This document shows positions 12,551 through 19,202 of a stretch of 19,202 bases of DNA, piece after piece. A program made the position numbers and the translations under genes. This DNA comes from Candidatus Niyogiibacteriota bacterium. Its GTDB lineage: Bacteria > Patescibacteriota > Minisyncoccia > 1-14-0-10-42-19. The notes below the pieces were generated by a model. That model made no database searches and had not been told where the DNA came from. It saw only the letters and a list, made by a program, of their open reading frames with translations. The DNA lies in contig JACQLG010000066.1 of the NCBI GenBank assembly GCA_016204155.1, positions 1 through 19,202 on the forward strand, read 5' to 3'. Every line of letters begins with the position of its first letter. Position 1 is the first letter of the stretch.

Positions 12551-12578
12551 ATTATAACAAAACCGACAGAAAAATCAA
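12551..12578 (-). promoter_or_regulatory. Promoter of hicBA giving a leaderless mRNA
   Basis: TTGATT (12573-12578) and perfect TATAAT (12551-12556) are 16 bases apart on the minus strand. Transcription should start at or next to the hicB ATG (12544). Confidence 0.65.
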
Positions 12579-12639
12579 TACTTACTTACAATCTAGGCCC
12601 TTGCTGCAAAAACGGATAAAATTCTCATTCATAGATTCG

Positions 12640-14331
12640 TTAAGAAATCTCTGTTGCGGAAGAGACGTCCTTTGCAACAACAGGAACTTTCCAAAAACGC
12701 CTCAAAAGGGCGCTTTTTAACTCAAACATCTCATAATTCTTTAAAAGAAAAAGTATTATTCCTCCGGCAATAATTCCTGCGATGCCCGCGAATGCTCCTT
12801 GAGCAAAGACGCCCCAAAATGTTTCAAGATTAAATATCGTATCAAGCAATCGAAGCACAGAGAACGCCACAATGCCTATAGCAAATGATGCGCCTGTTAT
12901 TTCCAATAGAGATCTTCTAAATCGTTTCCCTCCAGCAGGGCCGAAATCGTATAAGAAAAAAATTCCGAGAAGAATACCGTTTATAATGGAACCGAGCGAA
13001 AACGCGAACGGAAGAATAAGCATTTTTGCGCTCGGAAGATCGGCAACGCGAAGCAGAGACGAAAATACAAAAGCAAAATTCGGAGACGCACCGTAAAGCC
13101 ACACAAAGAAAAATGAAGATGTAAAAATAAATAAAGCGCTAATACTATTTACGAAAACTGGCAGAAAGGTCTTGCCAGCAGCGTAAAATGCCCGTACATA
13201 AAGCATCACGAGCGATTGCGCGATAAGCGAAATCGAAAAGAGAGCAAGAGCTGCCGCTGTCAGGCGCGTATCAACCCATCCGAAATTCCCCGCACCAAGA
13301 ATAACGCGTACGATATGAGCGCGAAGTACGATGAAAAGGACGGTACACGGCAAAGACCAAAAAATAATATGGCGAAACGCAAGCGAAATATGGGAAAGAA
13401 ATTTTTTCTTTTCTTCATGGGCGATAATGCCCGCAAGAAAAGGAAAAGCTGCAACGCTGTATGACAATCCTATTATCGTAAGCGGTACGGTTTCAAGATT
13501 GTATGCAAGCTGGAACACCGCAATACTTCCAAACCCGAACATTGACGCAAATGCCGTCATACCGATAAAAACAAGCTGGCTAACGGAAAGGCCGATGGTC
13601 CGTGGGAAAGAAAGAAAAAGCGCTCGCTTGAGAAGAGAAGTGATACGGAATGAAAGACGAGGAATAAAACGGAGACGAATCAGTGAAGGAAGCTGTATAC
13701 AGAGATGCATGAATGCCCCGAATACCGCGCCCCACACAAGCCCCGGCAACCCCCAGAGAGGATAAAAAAATAAAACGCCAAGTACAATCCCGATATTGTA
13801 TAGAATCGGGCTTAACGCATAAATAAAAAAAAGGCGGAACGATTGGATAATACTCCCCGCGATATTCGAAAGCCCCAAAAGAACTGCCTGGATTAAGAGA
13901 ATCCGCGAAAACAAATTAAGAGACGCCAGACCCACTTCATCAAATCCCGGTGCCACCAGCCTATTTAATACCGGCATCGTAAAAAAAAGAATACCTCCAA
14001 GAATAATCATCCCAACCGAAAACCATGAAAGAATATTCCCAATAAATTCGTTTGAAACGCTGCGGCCCTCCATCTCTTTTTTAAGCAGAAGCGGAATAAG
14101 AACCACCGATGCTCCGAGGAAAAGAGATAGCGTGTATAAAAAATCAGGAATCCGAAATGACGCATAATAAATATCCAACGATTCGCCTGCCCCAAAAGTT
14201 GATGCAAGAAGACGATCGCGCAAAAGAGCAAGAATTTTCGCAATAACGGCCGCACCAGCCAAAAGAAAGGCGGCCTGATGGACGCCTGTAAATTCACGAT
14301 CAAAGATTGTAGAAAAACTAGCAATAGCCAC
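12640..14331 (-). CDS. murJ: Lipid II flippase MurJ (MviN family)
   Basis: The 563-residue polytopic membrane protein shows the MurJ N-terminal signature AKILALLRDRLLASTFGAGE then SLDIYYASFRIPDFL, where the Arg/Asp pair and the FRIP motif belong to the cargo cavity. About 14 transmembrane helices are evident, matching MOP-superfamily flippases. It moves the lipid-linked peptidoglycan precursor across the inner membrane. The start is a GTG at 14331 with no Shine-Dalgarno, 15 bases after the stop of the ligase-like gene. The two genes are in the same reading frame, separated only by that stop and five codons. The C-terminus is a short soluble tail. The neighbour suggests the pair serves envelope polymer export. 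Confidence 0.93.
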   Translation of the reverse strand: MAIASFSTIFDREFTGVHQAAFLLAGAAVIAKILALLRDRLLASTFGAGESLDIYYASFRIPDFLYTLSLFLGASVVLIPLLLKKEMEGRSVSNEFIGNILSWFSVGMIILGGILFFTMPVLNRLVAPGFDEVGLASLNLFSRILLIQAVLLGLSNIAGSIIQSFRLFFIYALSPILYNIGIVLGVLFFYPLWGLPGLVWGAVFGAFMHLCIQLPSLIRLRFIPRLSFRITSLLKRALFLSFPRTIGLSVSQLVFIGMTAFASMFGFGSIAVFQLAYNLETVPLTIIGLSYSVAAFPFLAGIIAHEEKKKFLSHISLAFRHIIFWSLPCTVLFIVLRAHIVRVILGAGNFGWVDTRLTAAALALFSISLIAQSLVMLYVRAFYAAGKTFLPVFVNSISALFIFTSSFFFVWLYGASPNFAFVFSSLLRVADLPSAKMLILPFAFSLGSIINGILLGIFFLYDFGPAGGKRFRRSLLEITGASFAIGIVAFSVLRLLDTIFNLETFWGVFAQGAFAGIAGIIAGGIILFLLKNYEMFELKSALLRRFWKVPVVAKDVSSATEIS

Positions 14332-14346
14332 AGATTGCGAGAAATA

Positions 14347-16746
14347 TTATTCAACCGGTGGGCTCTTCCGTTCTTCAGGAGGAGGGGTGATATTCTCAAG
14401 AGCCGGCGCGCCCGACCGGAGATTCGTAAGAATTCTCCTCACTTCGTCATTGTCGGGGTTAAGCTCAGAAACGCGTTCAAAATGAGAAATCGCGGTTTCC
14501 GTATCGCCCTGCCGATCATAAATCAACCCAAGAAAATAACGGGCGTTTGAATAATTCTGATTTAATTCAATTGCGCGTTCAAAAACCTGCCGTGCATTTT
14601 CAAACTGACCATCCTGATAATACAAAATGCCAAGCTGAAAAAGCACTCCGATATCCTTTGGCAGTAAAAATTGGGCATTCCGAGTTTCTTCTATAGCGCC
14701 TTTAGTATTGCCTTGCTGGGCTTCTATCTGCGCGAGAAGGAAACGCGCAGGCGCGTAATCGGACTTTATATTAATAGCCTGCTGAAGAAGGCTATTTGCA
14801 TCATCAAGATTCCCCAATTGGACTTGTACCCGCGCGCGCGCGAAAAGCGCTTCAGGGTTTCGGGGATTCTGTTCTTGGGCCCGTTCATACATGCTATCCG
14901 CAAATCCGGCAGCGCCTTCTATCTGAAACGGAATAACCGCCTCATATACGCGGCCGAACGCAAACCAATTGTCAGAGTCAACGCTATTAAGGGCAGCTGC
15001 TTGCTGTCCTGCTTGAATCGCACCTGCAAGTATTGTTTGGAAACGGTTGCGTAATTCATCTTGCGAAAGGTCTGATCGATTCAGAAGCGCGCCCATGCGC
15101 GCAAGTTCCGCATCCACAAGCGAACGGGCATAACGATCGCGCGCATCAAGTCTGATAGCGCGTATAAAATAATCGCGGGCTTTTTCCGCATTTCCTTCTT
15201 GATTAAATACCGTAACGCCTTTTCCGTATACGATTGCAGCGACGTATTTTTGCCCCAAAAGATAAACACCCGCAATGCTTCCCACCGATAAAAACAGCAG
15301 CAGAAGTGAGGCCACAAATCCTATTCCCGCATTCTGAAAAAGCGGTATCCGAAGGTATGACATGGCGCCTTCACGCGATGCCTGTGCCGCAAAAAATCCC
15401 AAAAACAAAAAAAAGAAAAGTGTTAACGAATAACCCGGCGTATAAAATAGAAGCGCAAAGAACAAATACACCGCGCTTAAGAAAAATCCTATCGCGTAGG
15501 TGTGGTTACGGTCGCCTAAAAGAGCAAAACGCAAAACGGTCCGAATCCCGTAAAAGAAGATCGTGCCGATGAAAAAAAGAATTATAAACCCTCCGAGCAC
15601 GCCTAATGTCGCGAGAAGAGTAGGGAAAAAACTTACGCCCGTATTGAAGCGTGCAGCCCAAAATGGAGTTGTATTGATTGCAAACGGCTTATACTGGAGC
15701 CAGTCATACAGAAACGTATTCGGTCCTGACCCAAGCAGAAGGCGTTCGTCAGTAACAGTGCTCCGCGCAACCTCCCATGTTGCGGTCCATGACGGACGAA
15801 TCTCTATTCTCTCCCCTCCGAAAATACCGCTTACTTCCTGTCCAAGAACCGGCGTGATGAGGAAAAAAAGCGCAATCAAAATTGCAAGGAACGGCTCCCA
15901 ATGAAGGCCTGCTTGCTTGCGGCGGAACGAATAGAGATATGCAAAAAGAATGATGTGGAATATAGCATACAAAATCCACGCGGTCTGAAAGTTCACGGCA
16001 ATAAGCATGATAGCCGATGCTATCGCAACCGCGTAAAATAAATATTGAATGCGTTTATCTGACGTATCCTTTGCGAAGAAAAGAAATAGAAAACCGATAA
16101 AACCCCAGTAGAGCCCGAATGCATTCCAAGTGCCTATTGGATTTCCTGACGGCGTATTAAATATAAAACTCCATGGCGAAACACCAATAAACATATGAAG
16201 CATTTGAAGCACGAAAAGAACAGCCGATGAAAATGCAAACACGATAAGGAGTAATTGGATGTGTTTTTTTTCCTGGAAAAGAAAAGATGCGAGCAATGCG
16301 GCAAGCGCGAAGAGTACGAATGATACTACTGTTCCCGGCTCATGTCCCAATCCAACAAATGACGCATGACTACTCACAGAAAAAAGTCCGGAGACAACCG
16401 AAACTGCAACAAGCAATGCGAGAGCTAACGCAAGAAAATGCGTCGGCAATAAAAATTCTCCATCTTGTATGCGCCCGATAAGCCACGCGATAAACGCAAG
16501 AAGAAGAAGACATGAAAATAGGAATGCTTTATTCAGTTCCATGGGCAAAATCGTGAGCGGAAGCATCCAAAGAGGAATAAGCGCGACTATTGCATAGAAA
16601 AATATCCGCGCGACATGGTTCCCTGAAACTCGTGTTAAAAAATTGCGATTGCTTTCTCCGACATATTCGCCAGACGGTCCGTTAAGATTCGCATCAGGAA
16701 TCTCCTCATATGATTCTTGGCGAAATGATGATTGCATGTTTTCCAT
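14347..16746 (-). CDS. O-antigen ligase/polymerase-like (Wzy_C) membrane protein with C-terminal TPR repeats
   Basis: The 799-residue protein has a soluble acidic N-terminus (1-45) and about 11-12 transmembrane helices to near residue 500. A large extracytoplasmic loop carries LLLGSGPNTFLYDWLQYKP and RFNTGVSFFPTLLATLGVLG, the Wzy/WaaL-type loop. About six TPR motifs fill residues 510-785, for example ALFARARVQVQLGNLDDANS, and the tail is Pro-rich. Proteins of this fold (GT-C type) transfer or polymerise lipid-linked glycans or glycosylate proteins. The TPR part probably recruits partners. Which of these it does cannot be told from sequence. It is first in an operon with murJ. ATG 16746 has no Shine-Dalgarno; ATG 16737 is an alternative. 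Its promoter overlaps a repeated TATGATAT motif shared with the divergent HTH gene. Confidence 0.85.
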   Translation of the reverse strand: MENMQSSFRQESYEEIPDANLNGPSGEYVGESNRNFLTRVSGNHVARIFFYAIVALIPLWMLPLTILPMELNKAFLFSCLLLLAFIAWLIGRIQDGEFLLPTHFLALALALLVAVSVVSGLFSVSSHASFVGLGHEPGTVVSFVLFALAALLASFLFQEKKHIQLLLIVFAFSSAVLFVLQMLHMFIGVSPWSFIFNTPSGNPIGTWNAFGLYWGFIGFLFLFFAKDTSDKRIQYLFYAVAIASAIMLIAVNFQTAWILYAIFHIILFAYLYSFRRKQAGLHWEPFLAILIALFFLITPVLGQEVSGIFGGERIEIRPSWTATWEVARSTVTDERLLLGSGPNTFLYDWLQYKPFAINTTPFWAARFNTGVSFFPTLLATLGVLGGFIILFFIGTIFFYGIRTVLRFALLGDRNHTYAIGFFLSAVYLFFALLFYTPGYSLTLFFFLFLGFFAAQASREGAMSYLRIPLFQNAGIGFVASLLLLFLSVGSIAGVYLLGQKYVAAIVYGKGVTVFNQEGNAEKARDYFIRAIRLDARDRYARSLVDAELARMGALLNRSDLSQDELRNRFQTILAGAIQAGQQAAALNSVDSDNWFAFGRVYEAVIPFQIEGAAGFADSMYERAQEQNPRNPEALFARARVQVQLGNLDDANSLLQQAINIKSDYAPARFLLAQIEAQQGNTKGAIEETRNAQFLLPKDIGVLFQLGILYYQDGQFENARQVFERAIELNQNYSNARYFLGLIYDRQGDTETAISHFERVSELNPDNDEVRRILTNLRSGAPALENITPPPEERKSPPVE

Positions 16747-16761
16747 AATGAATAATAAAAC

Positions 16762-16842
16762 TATGATATCATGTACTATATCATACCAAAAAGGAAATTG
16801 TCAGGCAATGAGCGCCTACTTCCTTCTAGGTATAATATCATA
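16762..16842. promoter_or_regulatory. Three copies of TATGATAT in a divergent control region
   Basis: TATGATAT occurs at 16762-16769 (plus) and, in reverse complement, at 16778-16785 and 16835-16842. The first two make an inverted repeat with centres 16 bases apart. The third overlaps plus-strand TATAAT boxes (16831-16836, 16844-16849) that may serve the HTH gene. The layout fits operator sites for one regulator controlling both directions, possibly the adjacent HTH protein. Confidence 0.45.
16780..16808 (-). promoter_or_regulatory. Promoter of the ligase-murJ operon
   Basis: TTGCCT (16803-16808) and TATGAT (16780-16785) are 17 bases apart on the minus strand. An overlapping CTGACA/TATAGT pair is also possible. 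The -10 box coincides with one copy of the TATGATAT motif. Confidence 0.55.
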
Positions 16843-16861
16843 GTATAATAAAGCACAGGAT

Positions 16862-17080
16862 ATGGCACGCCACTATCTTACAATCAAAAAAGCCGCGGAT
16901 TTCCTCGGCGTTACGCCGTTGACACTTCGTAATTGGGATAGAAAAGGCAAACTCATGGCTTTTCGCCACCCGGTAAACGATTATCGGCTTTACCGTATGG
17001 CAGATCTCGAGAAACTTGTCAAAAGCATCCCTGGCCGGATGCCGCGTAAACTCAATATTAAAGTGCTTGACGAAGAATAA
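16862..17080 (+). CDS. MerR/excisionase-type HTH regulator, mini form
   Basis: The 72-residue protein is one winged helix-turn-helix domain: LTIKKAADFLGVTPLTLRNW (6-25, the two helices), then a wing with DRKGKLMAFRHPVNDYRLYR (26-45) and a third helix ADLEKLVKSI. This is the HTH_17/MerR N-terminal type also found in excisionases and IS607 resolvases. No effector domain and no recombinase follow, so it probably acts as a small DNA-binding regulator. It diverges from the ligase-murJ operon across a region with repeated motifs, which makes it a candidate controller of that operon and of itself. Only a weak AGG precedes the ATG. Confidence 0.85.
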   Translation: MARHYLTIKKAADFLGVTPLTLRNWDRKGKLMAFRHPVNDYRLYRMADLEKLVKSIPGRMPRKLNIKVLDEE

Positions 17081-17101
17081 TTATACTGGTATATTATTTC
17101 T

Positions 17102-17130
17102 ATAAAACTCTTAAAAAATAAGGGTTTTAT
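17102..17130 (+). terminator. Possible terminator after the HTH gene
   Basis: ATAAAACTCTTA and TAAGGGTTTTAT form a 12-pair AT-rich stem (one G-T pair) with an A5 loop, 21 bases after the HTH stop. The stem is weak and the T-run lies inside it, so function is uncertain. Confidence 0.45.
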
Positions 17131-17135
17131 AATCA

Positions 17136-17164
17136 TTGACAGATTAGGTTAATTTTGTTATAAT
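17136..17164 (+). promoter_or_regulatory. Consensus sigma-70-type promoter of the surface protein gene
   Basis: Perfect TTGACA (17136-17141), 17-base spacer, perfect TATAAT (17159-17164). The start is expected near 17171, giving a leader of about 47 bases. This is the best promoter in the window and suggests high expression. Confidence 0.85.
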
Positions 17165-17206
17165 ATGTATACAATTATTAGAGATTATAAAGATTAGGGT
17201 AATAGT

Positions 17207-17221
17207 ATGGAATATCTATGA
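17207..17221 (+). other. Four-codon leader frame overlapping the surface-protein start
   Basis: ATG GAA TAT CTA TGA (Met-Glu-Tyr-Leu) ends in an ATGA overlap with the main ATG at 17218. An AGGG seven bases before this leader ATG is well placed for it, but is 18 bases from the main start. It may feed ribosomes to the main gene or be chance. Confidence 0.35.
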
Positions 17222-18147
17222 AAAACAACCTATTTCCAACACATAATATACTTTTGAGCGCTGTAGTGGGTATTCTTTTCGGTCTTTTCGCAGTATTCCC
17301 TGTATATGCCGCAGGGCCTGATATAACGTTTTTCGCAGAACCTTCAACTATAGAGAAAGGGGAAAGCACCACACTTGCCTGGTTTTCACCAAATGCGTAC
17401 GTTTGTAATCTTCTTGGGAGACCTGAAGCGCCAAGCGGTTTACGGAGCATAACACCTGAACGGACGAATGACTACACTATTTCCTGCCAAGGCAACAGTA
17501 AAGTAAATAGTGATACCGTTGATGGGGTAAGCGCGAAAACAGTAGTAGTAACCGTAATTGGAACTGATCCCGTTTCATCTAATAGCGGCAACAATGGCAA
17601 CGGCTCAAACACAAACAACGGAACCGACCCGAAATTCAGCGCCGCCTGCGTCGTAAATCCTGCATCTGCTCGAATCGGAGAGCTTGTAAGATTTGACGCA
17701 ACCTCAGTTGGGGGCGAAGGCACGCTTTACTACGCATGGTCGGGAGGCATTGACGGCGGAGGCCAAAAAATATTCAAAAAATTTACATCGGGGGGCACAA
17801 AAACGGCAACCTTAGTGGTAACCGACGGACGTGGCATTGCCGTAACGACTGCTTGCAATGTATTTATTGAACCTGGTGAGACCGTTTCCTCTGTTTCTCC
17901 GCAAGCATCTTCCGGAACGCCTCCTGGAGAAATCAACAATGAAACAGTAAACGAAAACGGCGATGAACAGGATGAAACAAGCGCGCTGGTTGGCGCAGTC
18001 GCAGAAGGAGGATCAGGCGGCTTGCTTACAATATTCATCATCGCAATTATCATTGCAATGGCAGTCCTCTTCTACTTCTTCATCTGGGCAAAACAAAAGA
18101 AAACAAAGAAAGATGAAACATTAAAAGAACAAAAAGTCCTAACATAA
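17218..18147 (+). CDS. Surface protein with signal peptide, two Ig/PKD-like domains and C-terminal anchor
   Basis: The 309-residue protein begins with a signal peptide (KNNLFPTHN, hydrophobic core, cleavage likely after VYAA near 32). The first beta domain (about 33-115) has a Ser/Thr-rich Ig-like start (AEPSTIEKGESTTLAWFS) and a Cys pair. An Asn/Gly/Ser linker (about 119-137) follows. The second domain resembles PKD, with FDATSVGGEGTLYYAWSGG and then TATLVVTDGRG, and also has two Cys. A Glu/Asn-rich stalk, a transmembrane helix (about 268-290) and a Lys-rich cytoplasmic tail end it. The protein is thus a type I surface protein, perhaps for adhesion or cell-surface structure. It is a single gene with a strong promoter and a strong shared terminator. 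Confidence 0.85.
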   Translation: MKNNLFPTHNILLSAVVGILFGLFAVFPVYAAGPDITFFAEPSTIEKGESTTLAWFSPNAYVCNLLGRPEAPSGLRSITPERTNDYTISCQGNSKVNSDTVDGVSAKTVVVTVIGTDPVSSNSGNNGNGSNTNNGTDPKFSAACVVNPASARIGELVRFDATSVGGEGTLYYAWSGGIDGGGQKIFKKFTSGGTKTATLVVTDGRGIAVTTACNVFIEPGETVSSVSPQASSGTPPGEINNETVNENGDEQDETSALVGAVAEGGSGGLLTIFIIAIIIAMAVLFYFFIWAKQKKTKKDETLKEQKVLT

Positions 18148-18170
18148 AATACAGCCGCCTAAGATATTCA

Positions 18171-18209
18171 AAAACAAAAACTACAGCGTTGCGCTGTAGT
18201 TTTTGTTTT
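18171..18209. terminator. Bidirectional intrinsic terminator
   Basis: CTACAGCG-TTG-CGCTGTAG with A-rich and T-rich extensions forms an uninterrupted 18-pair stem (18171-18188 with 18192-18209). Each strand ends in a T-run (TTTTTGTTTT), so it can end both the surface-protein gene and the convergent dehydrogenase gene. Confidence 0.92.
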
Positions 18210-18214
18210 TCTCT

Positions 18215-19183
18215 TCACAATACAGCGTTCGGCGGTTCTTTTCCTTCAAAAACAGAAATAATATTTTCTGCAGCAAGACGCGACATGGCTTGGCGCGTCT
18301 CTTCAGTACCTGAAGCTATATGCGGCGTCATGATGATATTGTCTAATTTTTCGAGGCCTTTTTCGAATTTTGGCTCATTTTCAAACACATCAATCGCGGC
18401 TCCTTTTATAATTTTATTTTTAAGGGCATTGAAAAGTGCTTTTTCATCAACAACAGGCCCGCGCGACGTATTAATAAGATATGCGGACCGTTTCATCTTG
18501 TTTAATCGTTCGGCATTAATAAGATGCCGCGTGGAATCCAATAAAGGAACGTGGATAGAAACAAAATCAGTTTCTTCCAAAAGATTATCAATATTTGTTT
18601 TAAATTCAGCGAAAAATTCTTTTTCGAATTCTTCATTTCGTTTTATATCGTAATAGATAATTTTTGCATCAAACCCTTTTTGCGCATGGTGCGCAACGCG
18701 TGAGCCGATACGCCCCAATCCCACGATACCGACGACTTTCCCCGAAAGATCATTCCCCAGTAACAGCATCGGCGCCCATCCCTTATATTCCCCACCGCGC
18801 ATAAACCGGTCTGCCTCTGCAATCCTATGACTTATAGCAAGCATGAGCGTGAATGTATGTTCAGCGACCGTATTCGTAAGAACGTCGGGAGTATTCGTAA
18901 TAAAAATATTTCTCTCTTTCGCGGCTTTCAAATCAATGTTGTCAAAACCAACCGCATAATTTGCAAAAATTTTGCACTGGGGGCCTGCCGCATCAAACAC
19001 ATCCGCATTAATATGATCAGTCAGCAAACAAAGCACCGCGTCATATCCATTGCCTTTCAGCGCTTTTATTAATTCCTCTTTTAAAAGAACCCGATCATGA
19101 AGACTTATGACGACGTCATATCCTTTTTCTTTTAACATCGTTATTCCTTGGTCGGGAATTTGGCGGGTTATAAATATTTTCAT
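18215..19183 (-). CDS. D-isomer-specific 2-hydroxyacid dehydrogenase
   Basis: The 322-residue NAD(P)-dependent enzyme interconverts a 2-oxoacid and a D-2-hydroxyacid. The Rossmann motif is GLGRIG (155-160) and Asp179 ends the second strand, which favours NAD. The catalytic triad is visible: R241 in INTSRGPVVDE, E270 in DVFENEP and H288 in TPHIASGT. The N-terminal half has NYAVGFDNID (75-84) and the NTVAEHT helix start (104-110). The length fits glyoxylate reductase, D-lactate dehydrogenase and phosphoglycerate dehydrogenase without the ACT domain, and the substrate cannot be resolved. The start at ATG 19183 matches the family N-terminus (MKIFITR). The upstream region leaves the window after 19 bases. 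The stop is TGA. Confidence 0.92.
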   Translation of the reverse strand: MKIFITRQIPDQGITMLKEKGYDVVISLHDRVLLKEELIKALKGNGYDAVLCLLTDHINADVFDAAGPQCKIFANYAVGFDNIDLKAAKERNIFITNTPDVLTNTVAEHTFTLMLAISHRIAEADRFMRGGEYKGWAPMLLLGNDLSGKVVGIVGLGRIGSRVAHHAQKGFDAKIIYYDIKRNEEFEKEFFAEFKTNIDNLLEETDFVSIHVPLLDSTRHLINAERLNKMKRSAYLINTSRGPVVDEKALFNALKNKIIKGAAIDVFENEPKFEKGLEKLDNIIMTPHIASGTEETRQAMSRLAAENIISVFEGKEPPNAVL

Positions 19184-19202
19184 AATTCAAAATTTAAAAA
19201 TC

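Noticed and set aside
16862..17080. HTH protein as an IS607 resolvase or phage excisionase
   Set aside because: No serine-recombinase domain, TnpB or phage gene lies nearby; only the shared HTH fold supports it.
1..19202. Alternative code with UGA as glycine
   Set aside because: porA and the dehydrogenase end at TGA at the expected family lengths, and no frame needs TGA read-through.

Overview
The window looks like a piece of a bacterial chromosome from the Candidate Phyla Radiation (Patescibacteria), most likely a Parcubacteria-type lineage. This is inferred from gene content, not from a marker gene. The signs are tiny membrane and surface proteins with little outside similarity, an O-antigen-ligase-like membrane protein with a C-terminal TPR tail placed directly before murJ, a miniature excisionase-type HTH regulator, a solitary YqfO/NIF3 PII-like domain, and very short or absent 5' leaders before many genes. 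TGA is used as a stop (porA, the dehydrogenase), so the UGA=Gly code of Gracilibacteria/SR1 does not apply. I see no phage, transposase or CRISPR.

Layout. Positions 1-800 (minus): the 5' end of a small SHOCT-like membrane protein and a LUD-domain protein. 986-2215 (plus): an orphan ParB-like protein with two insertions. 2311-5430 (minus): a compact pyruvate/2-oxoacid:ferredoxin oxidoreductase operon (fused gamma-delta, alpha, beta). 5589-5972 (minus): a double zinc-ribbon protein. 6064-8262 (minus): a three-gene set made of a membrane-anchored protein with repeated NPF/NPL motifs, a large exported cysteine-repeat protein and a 45-residue Lys/Arg-rich protein. 8421-9679: an unknown small protein, tRNA-Gly(CCC), an FtsB/DivIC-like division protein and, divergent from it, a 39-residue membrane protein missed by simple ORF length cut-offs. 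9676-11466 (minus): lepA. 11696-12544 (minus): a YqfO-like domain protein and a hicBA toxin-antitoxin pair. 12640-16746 (minus): a Wzy/WaaL-like ligase with TPRs followed by murJ. 16862-18147 (plus): a MerR/excisionase-type HTH protein and an Ig/PKD-like surface protein. 18215-19183 (minus): a D-2-hydroxyacid dehydrogenase.

How it fits together. Much of the window concerns the cell envelope: MurJ lipid II flippase, a ligase/polymerase-like protein, a division-septum protein, and several exported or anchored proteins that may build the cell surface. The oxidoreductase operon would link 2-oxoacid oxidation to ferredoxin reduction, and the dehydrogenase acts on related 2-hydroxy/2-oxo acids.

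Expression signals are unevenly distributed. From about 970 to 5,990 the genes have strong Shine-Dalgarno sequences and several are followed by clear intrinsic terminators. Most of the other genes have no visible Shine-Dalgarno, and several have a -10 box within about 6-12 bases of the start codon. The block may have a different history or a different mode of translation. The most interesting unexplained items are the cysteine-repeat/NPF-motif surface gene set, the modified ParB-like protein, the 23-bp divergent promoter at 9537-9559, and the repeated TATGATAT motif between the ligase gene and the HTH gene.
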